Shown piece by piece: positions 16,420 to 63,348 of a stretch of 64,000 nucleotides of DNA. Under the pieces are notes generated by a model. That model was not told the origin of the DNA. It was given only the letters and a program-made list of their open reading frames with translations, and did no database searches. Each line of letters begins with the position of its first letter. Position 1 is the stretch's first letter. Where the stretch lies: the NCBI GenBank assembly GCA_013433145.1, contig CM024190.1, positions 8,346,120 to 8,410,119 of the forward strand, in the 5' to 3' direction. A program made the translations under genes and the position numbers. This DNA comes from Ascaris suum (taxonomy: Eukaryota; Nematoda; Chromadorea; Rhabditida; Ascarididae).

Positions 16420-19400
16420 CAAAACGTGAAATAGGAAGAGGCTTTAGGGTCTAATGCAGTATAAAATAACTTGCGTTTCATACCTCACTTTTGAACTATT
16501 GCAGATACGAATACCATCCTTTTTCACATTTTTTGCTCTAACCTAGTTGGCTTCAGTAATGAGAAATTGGTTTGCGTTAAACCTTCAGAAGAGATCATGG
16601 AGCTTGCTATAATTCGTCAAGTTCACTTAAAGCTTCCATAATGCGTTTTCTGAAATTTTCACAAGTGGACACTTTATTGAATGCCCGAGTTAGTTGTAAC
16701 CATTGATTTGCTTGTAATGCGATGAAAGTAGTACGCATTATTTCTGTACATTTTGGGATTTTGCGTGGACATAATTTTAATTCCTCAAAGAAACAATAGG
16801 ATTTTCAGAAACGTCGGAACGTTGTGCTATGGAACGTTATTCACGCTTCGCGTTGTACTGCACAAGGCGCTGTAACGATTTTGATCGTTGCGCAGCTCGA
16901 TTATGGTTATAAAGCAGTTTAACTATGATCGTAGAACAGTTCGCATTTTGTAAATGCTCTTCGAAGTGTCGCTTTGATACTATGAGTAGGGTATATAAGA
17001 ATTTCTATTGCCCACTCTGTCCAGTTTCGTTTGTTTTAATGTCGTGCGTGTGCCGTGCATTCGATTGATAAAGGGGTGGCCAGAAAGGAATTAGGGTTGT
17101 TATAGGCACGCTTTTTAGAAGTGTGTTCTCCTTCCTTTGAGTTTATTGTCGAAAGATAATGGTGTGTTCATCCCGTCTTGGAGTAATCCTTTACTTTTCT
17201 CCATTACTTATTCTTTTTATTCTTGCGGAAGATGTGTTTCAGGAAAAATGCCTTTGGGGAGTTCGCGGATGCCATGCACGAGGGACTAAGAAATACCTAG
17301 GGAAAGGAGATGTATCAGAAGGGGTGTGAGAGGGTGGTTGGGATAAATTCCTTCTCCCTTCTCCCTTTGCCGCCGAACCTTATGCTTTTGAACATCTGAT
17401 GTAAGAGCAAATTCCCCCTCCCCTCGGAGTTTTTTCATAACCACAACCGCATTCCACTCCTACGAGGAATAAAAATCATGGTGCTGATGTCGTCATGTGA
17501 TGGTTCCAAAAGGGATTGACTCCCATCTATTCGAGTGCTATGGGCAGATTGTCCTTCCATATCCTTCCCCAAGTTCAAAGTGAGGGCACGTTGCTGAGCT
17601 TGCAAAGGATTCGGGAAACGGTGGGGAGGAGGGATATGATATGTGGGAGAGAGGGAATTCGCTTCGAATTCATCACTATTCCTTTAGCGTGAGTAAATTT
17701 CTGGTGAGTCAAGCGCGAATTAGCTGTTTTGAAGCAGAAAACGTTACCTGAACGCATTACTCAACGTTGTGTAATTCTGTCGTTACATTGCTCTTATATA
17801 CGTACAAAAATTCTGCTACAGTCGCTGCGATACTCATGCAAACACTCCTTGTCGTATGAAAAGTCCCCAATATCCTACGCAAGGATCATTTGGCGCAACT
17901 TTTTACTTGAGCCAATGTAAAAACGAACTTAGCTGTATTGTTGCTAAATATAAACTGCAAAGTGGATGAGTGTTTCCCCATCTTTCTCATAACTTTTATT
18001 CACTCGCTCTATCTTGAACATGAGATCCGCCGAGGATCCGTATTGATAGCAGTCGAACGTTGCATCGTCGTATGCAATTTTGAAAGTCTAAATCACTTAT
18101 GTACGCGTATGAGGAGAAAGATAAAAGCAAAGGGCGCAAAGAGCTGCGGGACTTGAATCTGTTTTTCGCTATTAGGGCCACATTACCTCATTAAACCATC
18201 GTTTCATTGACCTCACGAATCTAGTTTTTTATGCTATATAAACCATGCAGTCGTAATAGCGAGTATTAATTTCGAATAACACCGCAAATAAATTTGCATA
18301 GCAGTTCGATTTCACCAGTTGGTCCTGACTTGCGTGCGTGATAAAGGGAGTTCACTTGCTTGACCAGGTGCATAAACGAATAAATGTACAAGTATGCAAA
18401 TCTGCCTGACGTTGCAGCCGTGTTGTCGACGCAACTGATTGAACGCCAGTTGAGTGTGCAAATGAGTGATCTCCGGGCACAAACGTGCATAACTGTGAGT
18501 TATCCACATATACTCACACAATAGTTATTAATTACTAGGTACGTGGATTCGTGCCATCGAAGTATTGACTGTGCATTCCATATTTATGAAACCTTGAGCT
18601 AAACTAATCGCTTAGAGGAACGTATTGGAGGAAAATGGAACCTAATGAAAAATAACAGAGTAGAAAAGTTCGCTTAGGTATGCTTTGTTGCGCACTTGAT
18701 AGCACAAAGATACCGGCAAACAGTTTCCATGTGGATATTGCCACCTTATTTTGTTATTATCGGAGTAGGTTTTCACGTTGATTCAAGAAAGTAGTGGCTT
18801 TCACTCATTTTTAGCGAGCCTATGAAGTAAACGGGTTTCTGCGCTTCTATGACAACTTTTCTTGAGCTTCTTTTTTTGAGCTAAAACATTTCGAGCTTCT
18901 GATTTTTAAGGTCTTATTTTCTTTCAAATTTTTTGCATAGGAAAACGCAGAGTAGTTACCACAGAAATTTTTAAAACGGAGTTGTGCTCATCTACTGCAT
19001 TTTTTCGGATTATAACTGTAAATACTGTAATTGGAATTATGCAAGGTTGAAGCCGGCAACGATGAAACTGATGCTGATTTTAGTGATCCATGGTCAAAAA
19101 TGAATATATGTGCTCCTATACAATATGCTAGTGTCATTCGTTTTCAGTATCTTCATATAGTTGATTCCGTTTTGTGTGTTTCTATGAAGTAGGATAAGTT
19201 TTGTCAATAGCATTGTATAATCTCAAATATAAATAGTAGTAACATAGAGGTTTCCTAAATACATAGTCCGCAGGTACAAAAATAATGGAAACTTTCATGT
19301 AATCGTGTGTCAATACGCAAAAATTGCATCTAATATTTATATTTCTAAACGTGAAATGAGAGGCTGTTGAGATAATTGAAGAAATGGATGAATTGGCTTT

Positions 19401-19560
19401 AAAAATCTTTACTTGCTGATTGCTCACACTTAAGGGTTCTTTTACTTTATTGTTCGAGATCACTTATTTTAAGTTTCCGAAGCGTCCTCGGGAATTATGC
19501 TGCACACATGAGATCGATCAATTAGTCGTCGTGAAAGTCAACATTTCAGCACAAAAAATA
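16420..19560. other. no gene seen
   Basis: AT-rich with pyrimidine/purine-rich tracts (about 17280-17440 and 17600-17660). Several 60-75 codon frames on both strands are unremarkable. No splice-framed exon recognised. Confidence 0.4.
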
Positions 19561-19561
19561 G

Positions 19562-19664
19562 ATCGTTTTTGGCCCTGATGTCACATACAGCAATGTACCG
19601 CAGATGATCCAATCTGTAGATGAGCAGAAAAACGTGGCTGACTCGCCTGAGATATCCGGCCATT
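19562..19664 (+). other. isolated exon-like segment
   Basis: After an AATAG acceptor the frame reads IVFGPDVTYSNVPQMIQSVD and on through DEQKNVADSPEISGH to a good donor (CATT|GTAAGA). It is open in only one of the three + frames. No neighbouring exon with matching phase was found and the minus strand is also open (19546-19785), so this may be chance. Confidence 0.15.
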
Positions 19665-22540
19665 GTAAGAGAATTATTTCATACCTATCGACCAGAAGCA
19701 TCTCATATTCTACCTTGCTAATGGCCATCTCGCTGCTAGATTGAATGGGCCTGCTGTTGGAGGATAGTGCATCCAAAAGTGTCAAAAATGTAAATCTTTG
19801 CTCATGTATATTGCATCACGTGACTAAGACCTATTGTATAAAGTCCCATTAAGAGATGGTTATCTTCTATAACTTTATATCCCGTTTGTTATGGTGTAAC
19901 CAATATCTACTCAGTGTGGAGACTGCATCTTCACCAAAAACAAGTATTCAGTGCATTCATACGTCAGTCATATCTTATTTTTGAAATGATGTGTTTTGAG
20001 GTAAGAGTCAGTGAACTTCGGAGAAGTTGTGATGTTTAATACTACGCGTCTAGACTATTGTATATTGTCATATAAATTTTACTGAATAAGACGAGGAAGG
20101 TGGGGAGGGAGAAGGGGAGAGTGGATGCGAATATCTTTGTAAGTTTAATATTTTAAGTGATAAAAGGGAGTGGCTGTCAAATCCTTTCTTTATTTTCCGA
20201 ACTGAAACTAAACTCCCTTTGCCATTAACAGGAATTAGGCATAAGGGTTACGAAAACAATGGGAATTTAGAGTTTTTTGAAAACAGCTTGTACGTTTTAT
20301 GGAGAAGCCACAAATGAGGGTTTGTTGTGCCAGAGCAAATATGCGTCTGATACGAAACAGAAAATAATATGTTTTGATATATTTTAGGACCTACTTGCCG
20401 TCGTCTTAAAACAAGGTCTTGCTAATTTTTCATAGTTCCAGACATATGCACGTAAGAAGTGCATTTTTCTGTTTACTACATCTTACTTCACTGTTTGTCA
20501 AGTATACAGATATGAACGGGGGCAGCAATTGAGCAGAGATTTTTCGTCGCTTTTCGTAAATCGAATAAGAATTTGATGTTTCTCAAGGTCTTATTCCTTT
20601 CTGGTTATTTGTATTGAAACCAAAGCATTGTTTGCGCTACTGAAGTGAGCGAATTCGCTATGATTGTAAAATTATGGCATTCATTATCGTACAATGGAGG
20701 AAATTCAGCCACTTATGATCTGCATGAGATTTTACGTGAATGATGGATGTATAATACAGAATGGTAGAATATAAAGGATGTTCAGTGCCAGGTTGCATTT
20801 GAATATCGAAATTTTATGCAAGATTGGGACTCGGTGGACATATGGTTGACTGCTTCGTATGTGGTAATGTCGATGCACTAGAATATGAATTCAGCAAATA
20901 TTTAATATGAGAGGACAAATTAAACCTGAAAGCGTGGACGGAAGCATGTTCGCGTACATCATTCGATGCGCACTTCATTAAAATCGTGTGAGAAGCGAGT
21001 TGTGATAAATTTAATGGGCAAGCATCGCTGACATTTTTTTCATTTTTGAATAAAAATAATGACCAAAAAAGCTTCTTTTCCCATTGTTTATAATTGTCTG
21101 CTATATTGGCCATCATTGTTTATATTTCATCATGTTGACTAATTTTATGATTATGGGCATATTGACACAAGAAATGGATACTAATTTTACTTTCTAGAAA
21201 CGAAACTAGTCTGCGATTATCTGCCAAATTCCACCATGATTTCGAAAGAGCATAAAAAATAGGCCGAAAAGCTGCTAATATTGGCTGACCCATATAAAGG
21301 TGGTTAAGAGAGCCATACAGTGATAGAATGTTTGAAACGAACAATTAGAGCTTTGATGCGCGGGTGAGCCTTAAGTGTATCACTAAACGTAGCGAAGGCC
21401 AGTGAATTTCAGTTAGTAAATATGTGATTATAACCCACTGACCATATTTCTGTAGGAAACTTAAATTTCAGCAGCCTTTCACTGACAGAAATTCAGTCTT
21501 AATTCTCCTTGTTCTTTTTGATTGGTTGATTGCAATTAATTCAGTTTTAATCGAATGTTTTCGTTCAATTACCGATCGTAAGTTCGGTTGCAATCGAATG
21601 CTTTTGGTTGGCACTCTCGATTTTGCTTATGCTTTCAGAACTGGGTAGGATTGTCTTGTCAGTTCAGGAGCCTGAAGACTAGACTATTTGGGGGCAAAAA
21701 ACGAAAAGTCTCCAACCTATTTTACTTCTAGTCAGTTCATTAAATCCGCCTCAAAAATCTGCCGCCTAACTTTGGCTGTCAGCTCGTGCTTCCTATTCGA
21801 CTTTGATCTCAACATCGCTCGGTTTGTGACTCGTCGAAAGTGGAGTAGGACAAAACAGATAGTTGGGTTAAATTGGCGGACAGACCTTTAACAGTCTTGC
21901 AAACAGGCTACGATTTAGTGATATGCAGAGAATCAAATGTTATGACCTCATCACTTCATGATTGTGCTCTCCTAGGTCGCTGTGGAGTTCTCGCAATAAG
22001 CGAGTGATCTGGTGGAGGTGTTAGTACTATGCATTGGCTGTATTAAATAACTTCTGTCTTTTCTCCTATCCATTCTGTTTTGAGTTTTACTTTTGGGGTT
22101 CCCTTTTTAATCTGCCTTTAAAAGGGTTTCTCATTCCATTATTCGATTCAGAGTGGGTGTATTCTCCGCTTAGATGCTGTTGGCGTTCTTGCAACTTTTG
22201 TAAAGTTCTTTCGCTCTTACACCTTCCTGCTCTGAAACAGTTATGCACTTCTTGTTCCTGCTGTTCTTGTCTTGTTCAAATAATTTGTAAAGTAAGATGA
22301 ACTGGTAAACGGTTGATCTTAACCAACTGAGCAAGGGATTTCATTTTTTTAATTGGACTGAGAATCGGTTTCAACAGAACACGTTCTGCACAGGACAAAC
22401 TGTTGTCTTTGAAACGCAGTGGTTTAAACCAAAATTCGGTGTAGGCCGATTTTTTCCCTCTCTTCCAATTTGAAAAAGTAGGCTCAGGCAAGTTTTTGAC
22501 CAAAATTTGCGGGAATCAAAAACATTCTGCTTTTAGAGGA
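19665..22540. other. no gene seen
   Basis: AT-rich. A purine tract at about 20092-20130 (GAGGAAGG...GGGGAGAG). Two adjacent minus frames (20814-21116 and 21120-21344) lack any recognisable domain or splice support. Confidence 0.4.
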
Positions 22541-22542
22541 TT

Positions 22543-22867
22543 TCATAGATTTTGTACGCAAGGTTCTTTTGACTTCAACAATTTCTTACTATATTTGCAA
22601 TTTCGTATTGTTTTAAAGCTCGTTTGAAAACCTCGAATTGTGGATTTCACGTTGGATGTGCTGGAATCCTTCCTGTCCTCGAGGGAGGAGGTAGACCCTC
22701 GAAGGAGAATCTTTTTGGAAGGCACATTTTCCTGCAACATTGCTGAGTACTTCTTAGAACACTCCCGAAGGTGTGATTTAAACAAACTGTTAGAAGTATG
22801 TTCTCTGTGGAATACAGATGCTGCGCGTTTCATCCCGACCCCTATATGTAGAAGACTCTTTACATGA
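22543..22867. repeat. coding-like segment open on both strands, unidentified
   Basis: About 320 bases open for 96 codons on the minus strand (22543-22833) and 75 on the plus strand (22640-22867). Both peptides are charged and would pass as protein, but neither has a domain I know and no splice sites frame them. Probably part of a dispersed element. Confidence 0.2.
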
Positions 22868-22869
22868 AG

Positions 22870-25620
22870 TTCGCGTACGTGTGGTTAGTTGTGGTAATTG
22901 ATGAAGTGTACGTTGATGGAAACTGGTTTGTTGCTGAATTGGCACAAGCTCAAATGATAGCAGTTCTCATAAGCGGATTTATGATAATTGAGAGTGCTGA
23001 TTAGGGTATGTTGGTCAGATCTTGGACTGCTTCAGGTGTATTTTCAAATTTTATTCTTAGGTAAGTTCTCGGCTCATTAAGGCATCACCAAGCTGCCCTG
23101 GAAAAAACAAACAAACAAATAATCTGCAACATAAGAGTATGCCCACCACAGCACGACAGGGAAGCGCAATCGACGATAAGCAAAGATAAAGCAAGCATGA
23201 AACAAATAGATGGTAATAGAACGTTGGCTGCAGGTTATAGGAGAAAAGATTTTACAAGCAACGCATCTCATAGTTACCATTCAAGAAGGGAAGAAGAATC
23301 TAAATAAGGCCTGCCTTCTTTATCTTACATATTAGTGTATATGACCGCATGTTTCGCTGGTGACCTTGACTTGTAACGGGATTATTGGTGTACAAAAGTA
23401 CCAAGGAGGTTTTTTTGGTAAGTGTGTGGAACGTTGTGGTCGTGAATACGCCAGTGAAGATGGCGGCTTTTTTCTCACGGCGTTAGTATAGTAGACGACG
23501 TGTTCAAGTTAGATTAGGTGATGTAAAATTTAACAAAAGTGGGAGGATACGAGATAGAATCCAAGTCGTGTTGATAGCGCTGTCGCAACTTACTATTATT
23601 GAATGCACCCTGTGCGAGGCAGCATAAATTATAGGCATCGCGCTATTACTACATCTTCGTTCATCATTGCGTTGTCTTCAAACGCGTGCTTTCCTGCAGT
23701 GCCGTTGCAGAAATGCTCATTTATTGTGCATTGTTTAATTAGGCTATCCTTACAATGACTCAGTGAGCGAAAATATGGCACGAGAATAAAGTTGTCGAAA
23801 TATATTTGATGCGATGATGCTTGACCAACCTTTCTTCATTAGAATTATATATGTTATTGTTATTATTCTCATTCTGCCTACTTATAAGCGTCTTCCTCAT
23901 TCATCTCAAATCACCACACTCCTTTCTTTCTTCGTATTTATCCGTGATAGATGTGCTTTTTTTACAGGTTATTGCATTTTCTAATCCAGAAACCATTACA
24001 CCAGTGCGAACCGTTAAAACTAGTTCTGAATCACTTACTTTTTATGAAACTATGTTATTGTCGTTTCTGTTAGGTTGTTTTAGGATGTCTGTTTAACGAA
24101 TCGCTGAGAAGAGCCCAAATTAATCACAGTGTCTTTATGAAGTAGTTTGCTAATTGATAGTAAACGATTGGTGATTGTCTGAAATATTTTTGGTGCTTCA
24201 TCCTTCTCTAATGAAAAGAGAGGTTATAATTAAAATATGTGTTATTCAAAGACGAATCGTCGTCGAACGCCAGCGGCAAAAACCTCTTAACGCGCTTTTG
24301 CCTGAATGCACACTGATGAACTCTTAGGTCAGCGTGTTTGTTGTTGAATCTTTGTTGAGACTGGCATTCCTTTTAGTAAACGGTTTCCAGGATCCCATGA
24401 TTTTAAGTGTTGATTGAAATGAATGTTGGAATGCATAGAAATTTAGGGACAAAGTACATGGTAGATAATTGAAGCTAAAGTTGACCAAAGGCTAATTTTG
24501 AAAATTGGAGCACTCATAAGGTTTACGGACTTTTGAAAGCGTTAAGGAATATAGCATCATCAGTTGTACGATGCTGAGCATATTCAGCTTATGTCGTCGT
24601 TCAGCTTGCTCGTCATATATTGCACTATGTAATAGTTTCTTGATGATTCAGGATTCATACACATGGGCACATAGAGTTTTTTCATGCAAGTGACGGGAAA
24701 CGTAAGAAATCAATTGAATGCGATTATAGGATTGAATCGACCAAATACATAAAAGGTTTAGAATTGCAACGTGAATGAATGAGAAGAGAATGTAGAAGGG
24801 CTTCGATTTATTCCAACGTTTGCTAGTTTTTATTGCAATCTATTTCCAGCTTTTCTGCCGTATAAGTTTCAGTGTTTCAAGTTCATTTTTTACTTTTTTT
24901 GCCATACCTGTCGTCCGCAATATCCCGGAATTTTCGAAGCGTTCAAGTCGGCTGAACTGGAATAAAAGCATATGGAACCAGAGTTCCAAAAGCATTAGAC
25001 GATGAAAGAACTGGACGAAGTTCGCACGGACAATTTATTGACAGATGAACGAAAGTAGTCGAGAAAGCAGAAGTAAAAACGAGTCGAAGCTGATCTCAGA
25101 AATCAAGGAACCGTTATGGATTACAGTGTAGGGAGGAGAGGGGATCTGCTACAGCCATTTTTGTGCATTATTGTGTTCTTTATTAATTGTGTATTATTAC
25201 AAACACGGAGGGGAATATTTGATTGAATAAGATTACCAGGTGAGTTTGGCTCTCTTGGTTTCACCTTTCACGTTCTGATCAAGAACTTTGACCTGAAAGC
25301 TTTCAGGGGCAGGCTAACCTGAAACACCAGTTTAAGAATTCTGTGTTTAATGATGGATTCGAGACTCAATTAGTACTACGAATGAGTGACAGCAAAAGTC
25401 TCTAGATAATAGAATTCGATCGCGTTGCGTTACAGCTGAATTATTTCACAACGAGGATCGGATTTCGCTGATTGTATGCACATATTTTAAAGTTGTATAT
25501 ATGTAAGCGGCTAAAATCTGCAGCATCAATATTCACTAATAAGCCGTCAGAGGCGTTACAACGCTGTGATCTTGTTGAATTATCGAAAAATAGCTAACGT
25601 AATGTGGAAGGCGTTGAATG
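22870..25620. other. no gene seen
   Basis: AT-rich. One open stretch at 23345-23491 (+) lacks a start and splice sites. Nothing else supported. Confidence 0.4.
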
Positions 25621-25623
25621 TAG

Positions 25624-25773
25624 ATCAACGCGGTTATTGATGGCATTGACGAAACGATCATGTCGTATCTAGGCGAACTGGATGTGCGAGCATTACAACA
25701 AATGCGTAGGGCCGTTACGAGCAGCGCGCTTCACCAAACAGCAGCTCGAGTGCTTAAAGTAGTGGCGCGTTGA
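25624..25773 (+). other. short coding-like frame ending in stop, unassigned
   Basis: 49 codons open from directly after a TAG to TGA at 25771-25773, GC-rich, beginning INAVIDGIDETIMSYLGELD and continuing VRALQQMRRAV. It would suit a terminal exon, but the acceptor (GAATGTAG) is poor and no upstream partner was found. DNA around its 3' end resembles 13650-13690. Confidence 0.2.
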
Positions 25774-26272
25774 AGACAGCATCTCGTTCGAGCAGTTTCT
25801 TGTCAACACTATTGCTGTCCACACTTTTTTTTCGTTTTTTTTTCCTTGCTTGAATTTGACTTCATTACTTCATTAACAACAAACTTTCATAAAAATTTTT
25901 TAAAAAAGTCCGTAGGATAAGATAGCGAAGAAATAGAAGTATATGATATAACGTCCAGGAAGTGTGCCTTATTTTGTTTTTTCGTTTGACGTCATTTCCA
26001 CAGCACAAAAAAGATCGGAAGTGCATTTTTATATTTGGAAAGTGCTGTTTAAAATGACATATGAATAGATGCTAGAATTCAAGGGGATTTTTTCGCTCTT
26101 TATTTGAAATACTTCATCAATGAAAATGACAATGCCGTATCGAAACGTCTCCAATAAAATCACTGTTTAGATCGGTTTTGTAAGCACCATGCGCGTTGTT
26201 CGCAGAATTTCGTAGGGTTTGATATTGAGGACATAAAATGCTTCTTACATGTTTCTGGGCCAGTTGTTATAG

Positions 26273-26275
<3 letters not shown>
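25774..26275. other. no gene seen
   Basis: AT-rich, poly-T tracts at 25826-25846. No exon recognised. Confidence 0.4.

Positions 26276-26350
<75 letters not shown>
26276..26350. repeat. (TA)n microsatellite, 75 bp
   Basis: Uninterrupted TA dinucleotide repeat. Confidence 0.97.
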
Positions 26351-26354
<4 letters not shown>

Positions 26355-29300
26355 CATCTTCTTTGCTTCTTTTTTCCACCTCTTTCGTTCCTAGCAGCCG
26401 TGAAAGGAAGACAGTTTTTTGCTTAGGTGTTGAGAGCCGCTTTTCAGCTGTAGAACATGATGGTACAGTCGAACATTTCAGTTGCCGAAGTCGAATTATT
26501 AAATTTCTCGTCTACAAAGTAATGGGATCGAGGGTGCGTTGACAGGACTCTAAACTCTCAGTAGTATGCTTAGAGCTGCACAGGGATTGCTGCGAGTACT
26601 TCAAGGAGTAGATCGGGGAAGGTATTACTGAGGTCGCACAATGTGATCAAAGAGTGCAGATTCTTTGCGTGAATTTCAAAAAAAAAAAATTGACTGTTGT
26701 GCAGTGGGACAAGATTTTCGCTGAGGTTTTGGCTGTAGAATTACTGTATCTCGCCAAGAATGGCTGACGAATACGCTATAAGCGTACAGAATTTTGTCGC
26801 CTTTTTATAAAACTTCTTCGAACAATTTAGCCGGTTCTACGTGTGGAGTATTGGTGAATATTTCATCATTACCAAGCGAATCCTTACTTTCAGCACATCT
26901 TCGAAAATTGGTAAACTTCTGATGTCATTAATTTAAGAGAAGCCCTTTGCGTTCATCTACTAACGGCTCAGAAGCCTTGCTTACGCAGAAATGTCGAAAA
27001 CATTCAAAGATTTCCAGTCATTTCACACTGTTTGCAGTTATAAATTTGAACAGTAGACTTTTTAAAAGCTATTTCTATTGAGCTTTATAATGTTGTCTTT
27101 AATGCATGGTGGTAATCTTGAACAAGTTTTTTTTTTTTTGTTTCATTGAGTGGTGCTGCTGCGATTACGCTTTTCTTTAATTTGGCAAAATAGCGCAAAG
27201 AAGCACACTGCTCACTTCTCTATAGAAGTAGTTTTGATGAGTTATTAGGTATTCATCAAACTGTGTTCACCTCAAAGTTTAGTTTGGATAAGAACGAAAG
27301 ATGCGTTTGACGTCTGAAAAGTAAAAAGCAAATTTTCCGTTATGTGCCGCAGCATCTAGAGAATGTTTTTTGCGAGATTTTTTCTTCGATACCTGTGAAG
27401 GTAAGAGGACGTGAGAAAGAGAAGCGGAAAATAGGAGATTGTTTTTGCACTTCAAGGTGTGAGAAGTTGAGAAGGCAGCACATAGCATTACAGATTGCGA
27501 GAATTGGTCAGCTTATAAGGTTCTCGCGACGGAGAAAGTTTATTGAATAGGAAGCTTTATTTATTTATTTATTTATTTATTCATTTATTTATTTTTGCAA
27601 AAGCGCAGCTAATTTCCAAGCGAAACGTTCAGGATTTTTGAAGTGTTTCAATGATGTTGTATGAGTAAACTGATTAAAATTTAATGATATGTGCTTAGAT
27701 TTAACTAATCGCTGTTAAGGGAATTTCAGTTTATAATTTAATTTGTTCGTCAAAGGTTGAAGGATGTAAAAGTGTCAAATCCGATTTTTTTTAATGTCGT
27801 GCAAAAATAATGTCTGATAGGTATTGTTTTATGATCGGTAATAAAGCATCAAACAGTGATGATAAAAGATTTACCGTAAGCATTTTTAATGGGAAGTCTA
27901 GAAATAGCACGTACAATTATCCTTATTGGGTCAGCGAAAATAAGTAGAACCAGCGCCCGATTCATTCATTTGTACTTCAGCTTCGAATCGATATTTTGAA
28001 TAAGATGAACTAAAGTCTTAATATGTCAACGCATCACTAAGAACATATGCTAAACGTTTACGAAATATTTCTTGTCAACTCCGTACGATATATCCGTTTT
28101 AGGAAGTGTTCATGTGGACTGAGCGATTTCCTTTAGAAAAAAAAACCCCACCATTAACATATAGCAGTTTTCAATAATTCATGATGAGATTTGATTCTGA
28201 CGAGTGAGGAGTGGAAAAGCTGCTCGACTGTAGGAGGTGTGATAATTTCAAGTGAAGTAGACAACGGTGTGGATTTTGGGGGAGGCGAGGGGAAATCAGC
28301 GACGGCAGTAGACTATTGGCTTATGCATGTCAGCAATGAGAAGCACGTACGAATGCATGTGGATTGTCGAAAGGGCATTCCTTTATGACGGTTAACGGTT
28401 CAGCCAACGTTAGCATCAGTAATTTTTGAATTGCGCTACTTTACGAGCGTGCAGCTTATCCAGGTAGGAGGCAAACTTACTGATTTCGAATAGGTTGTGT
28501 GTGAGTTGGAACTTGCGAACAGTGCTGAGTTGTCGTGTGCTCTGTTAGCTACGAAACGAAATGACAGAGTCGAGCTTCTGTCCCGCAAATATTTTTAACA
28601 GGAATTTTCTTCGGAGTTTTTACCCAAAAAAGTTTCCTGTTAGAATTATCTGGTCATCAAATTATGATACCTCGAAATAGAGGTCACTCCCCCAATCGGT
28701 CTGTACACTTGCAGTTTCCTCTTTATCTTCCTCCCTCCTGCACTCAAAAAACGAAACTGCACACGCCTACGCTTCTTGTTTAACGCCTAATGAAATTCAT
28801 TCCTGTGTTCGTAACAAGCATTAAATGCTTTAGGCTGTCACGCATGACGTACCATTGGCATTGCATGCGATGTTCTGCCGGCTCATAGGTAGGCACGTCC
28901 ATCGCTTTTCTAGAATGGAATTGATATCTTGATGAATAAGACTTAATTGGATTGAGTCAGTTACCCTCACTAGAATTTATGGTGCCAAATTTTAAAAGGT
29001 GTTGCTTGTTCTAGAATGTGTTGTTCGTTGTAGCAACTGTTGTGGTTTGATATGTAAGCATTTTGTATGTGCTATTGAAGCGCAGTACTGTGGTCAGCAG
29101 GTATCTCCACAATCTACCTAACATAGACATAAGCATACATTTACGCTTGAAGTGAATTCTTCGAAAGTTTCCGTAGGTTGCAATGAAATTCTGTGTTTGT
29201 TCTCAATGAAAAGTTGTAAATCGCTTTCTTTGAGGAATTGCGTCACTCAATTCGGCACATCGCTGAACGTATCAATGCTGTAGTATTACAACACTTCCGC

Positions 29301-29423
29301 AATGTGCACAGATTACTTTGACATTTACTTGTATTACTGTATAGCTCGAATGACGTATGGAATGGATCATGTGCTGAATTACTGCAATATTAAGCTAAAC
29401 GCTGATTTATTTATCCATCTAAG
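26351..29423. other. upstream region of the myosin gene, no other gene seen
   Basis: Mostly AT-rich. Contains a (TTTA)n tract at about 27556-27594. The promoter of the class IX myosin gene should lie in its right part, but I see no element I can name. A 65-codon frame at 28191-28388 has no support. Confidence 0.4.
27556..27594. repeat. (TTTA)n microsatellite
   Basis: About nine TTTA units with one C interruption. Confidence 0.9.
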
Positions 29424-29477
29424 TGAACAAAATTCGAATTCGAATCGGATGCAATCGTACTGATAGTGAACGCAACA

Positions 29478-63348
<33,871 letters not shown>

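Noticed and set aside
13595..25773. A single multi-exon gene joining the scraps at 13595, 16266, 19562 and 25624
   Set aside because: Phases and splice sites do not connect them, frames of about 50 codons are common by chance here, and one looks like a transposase relic.
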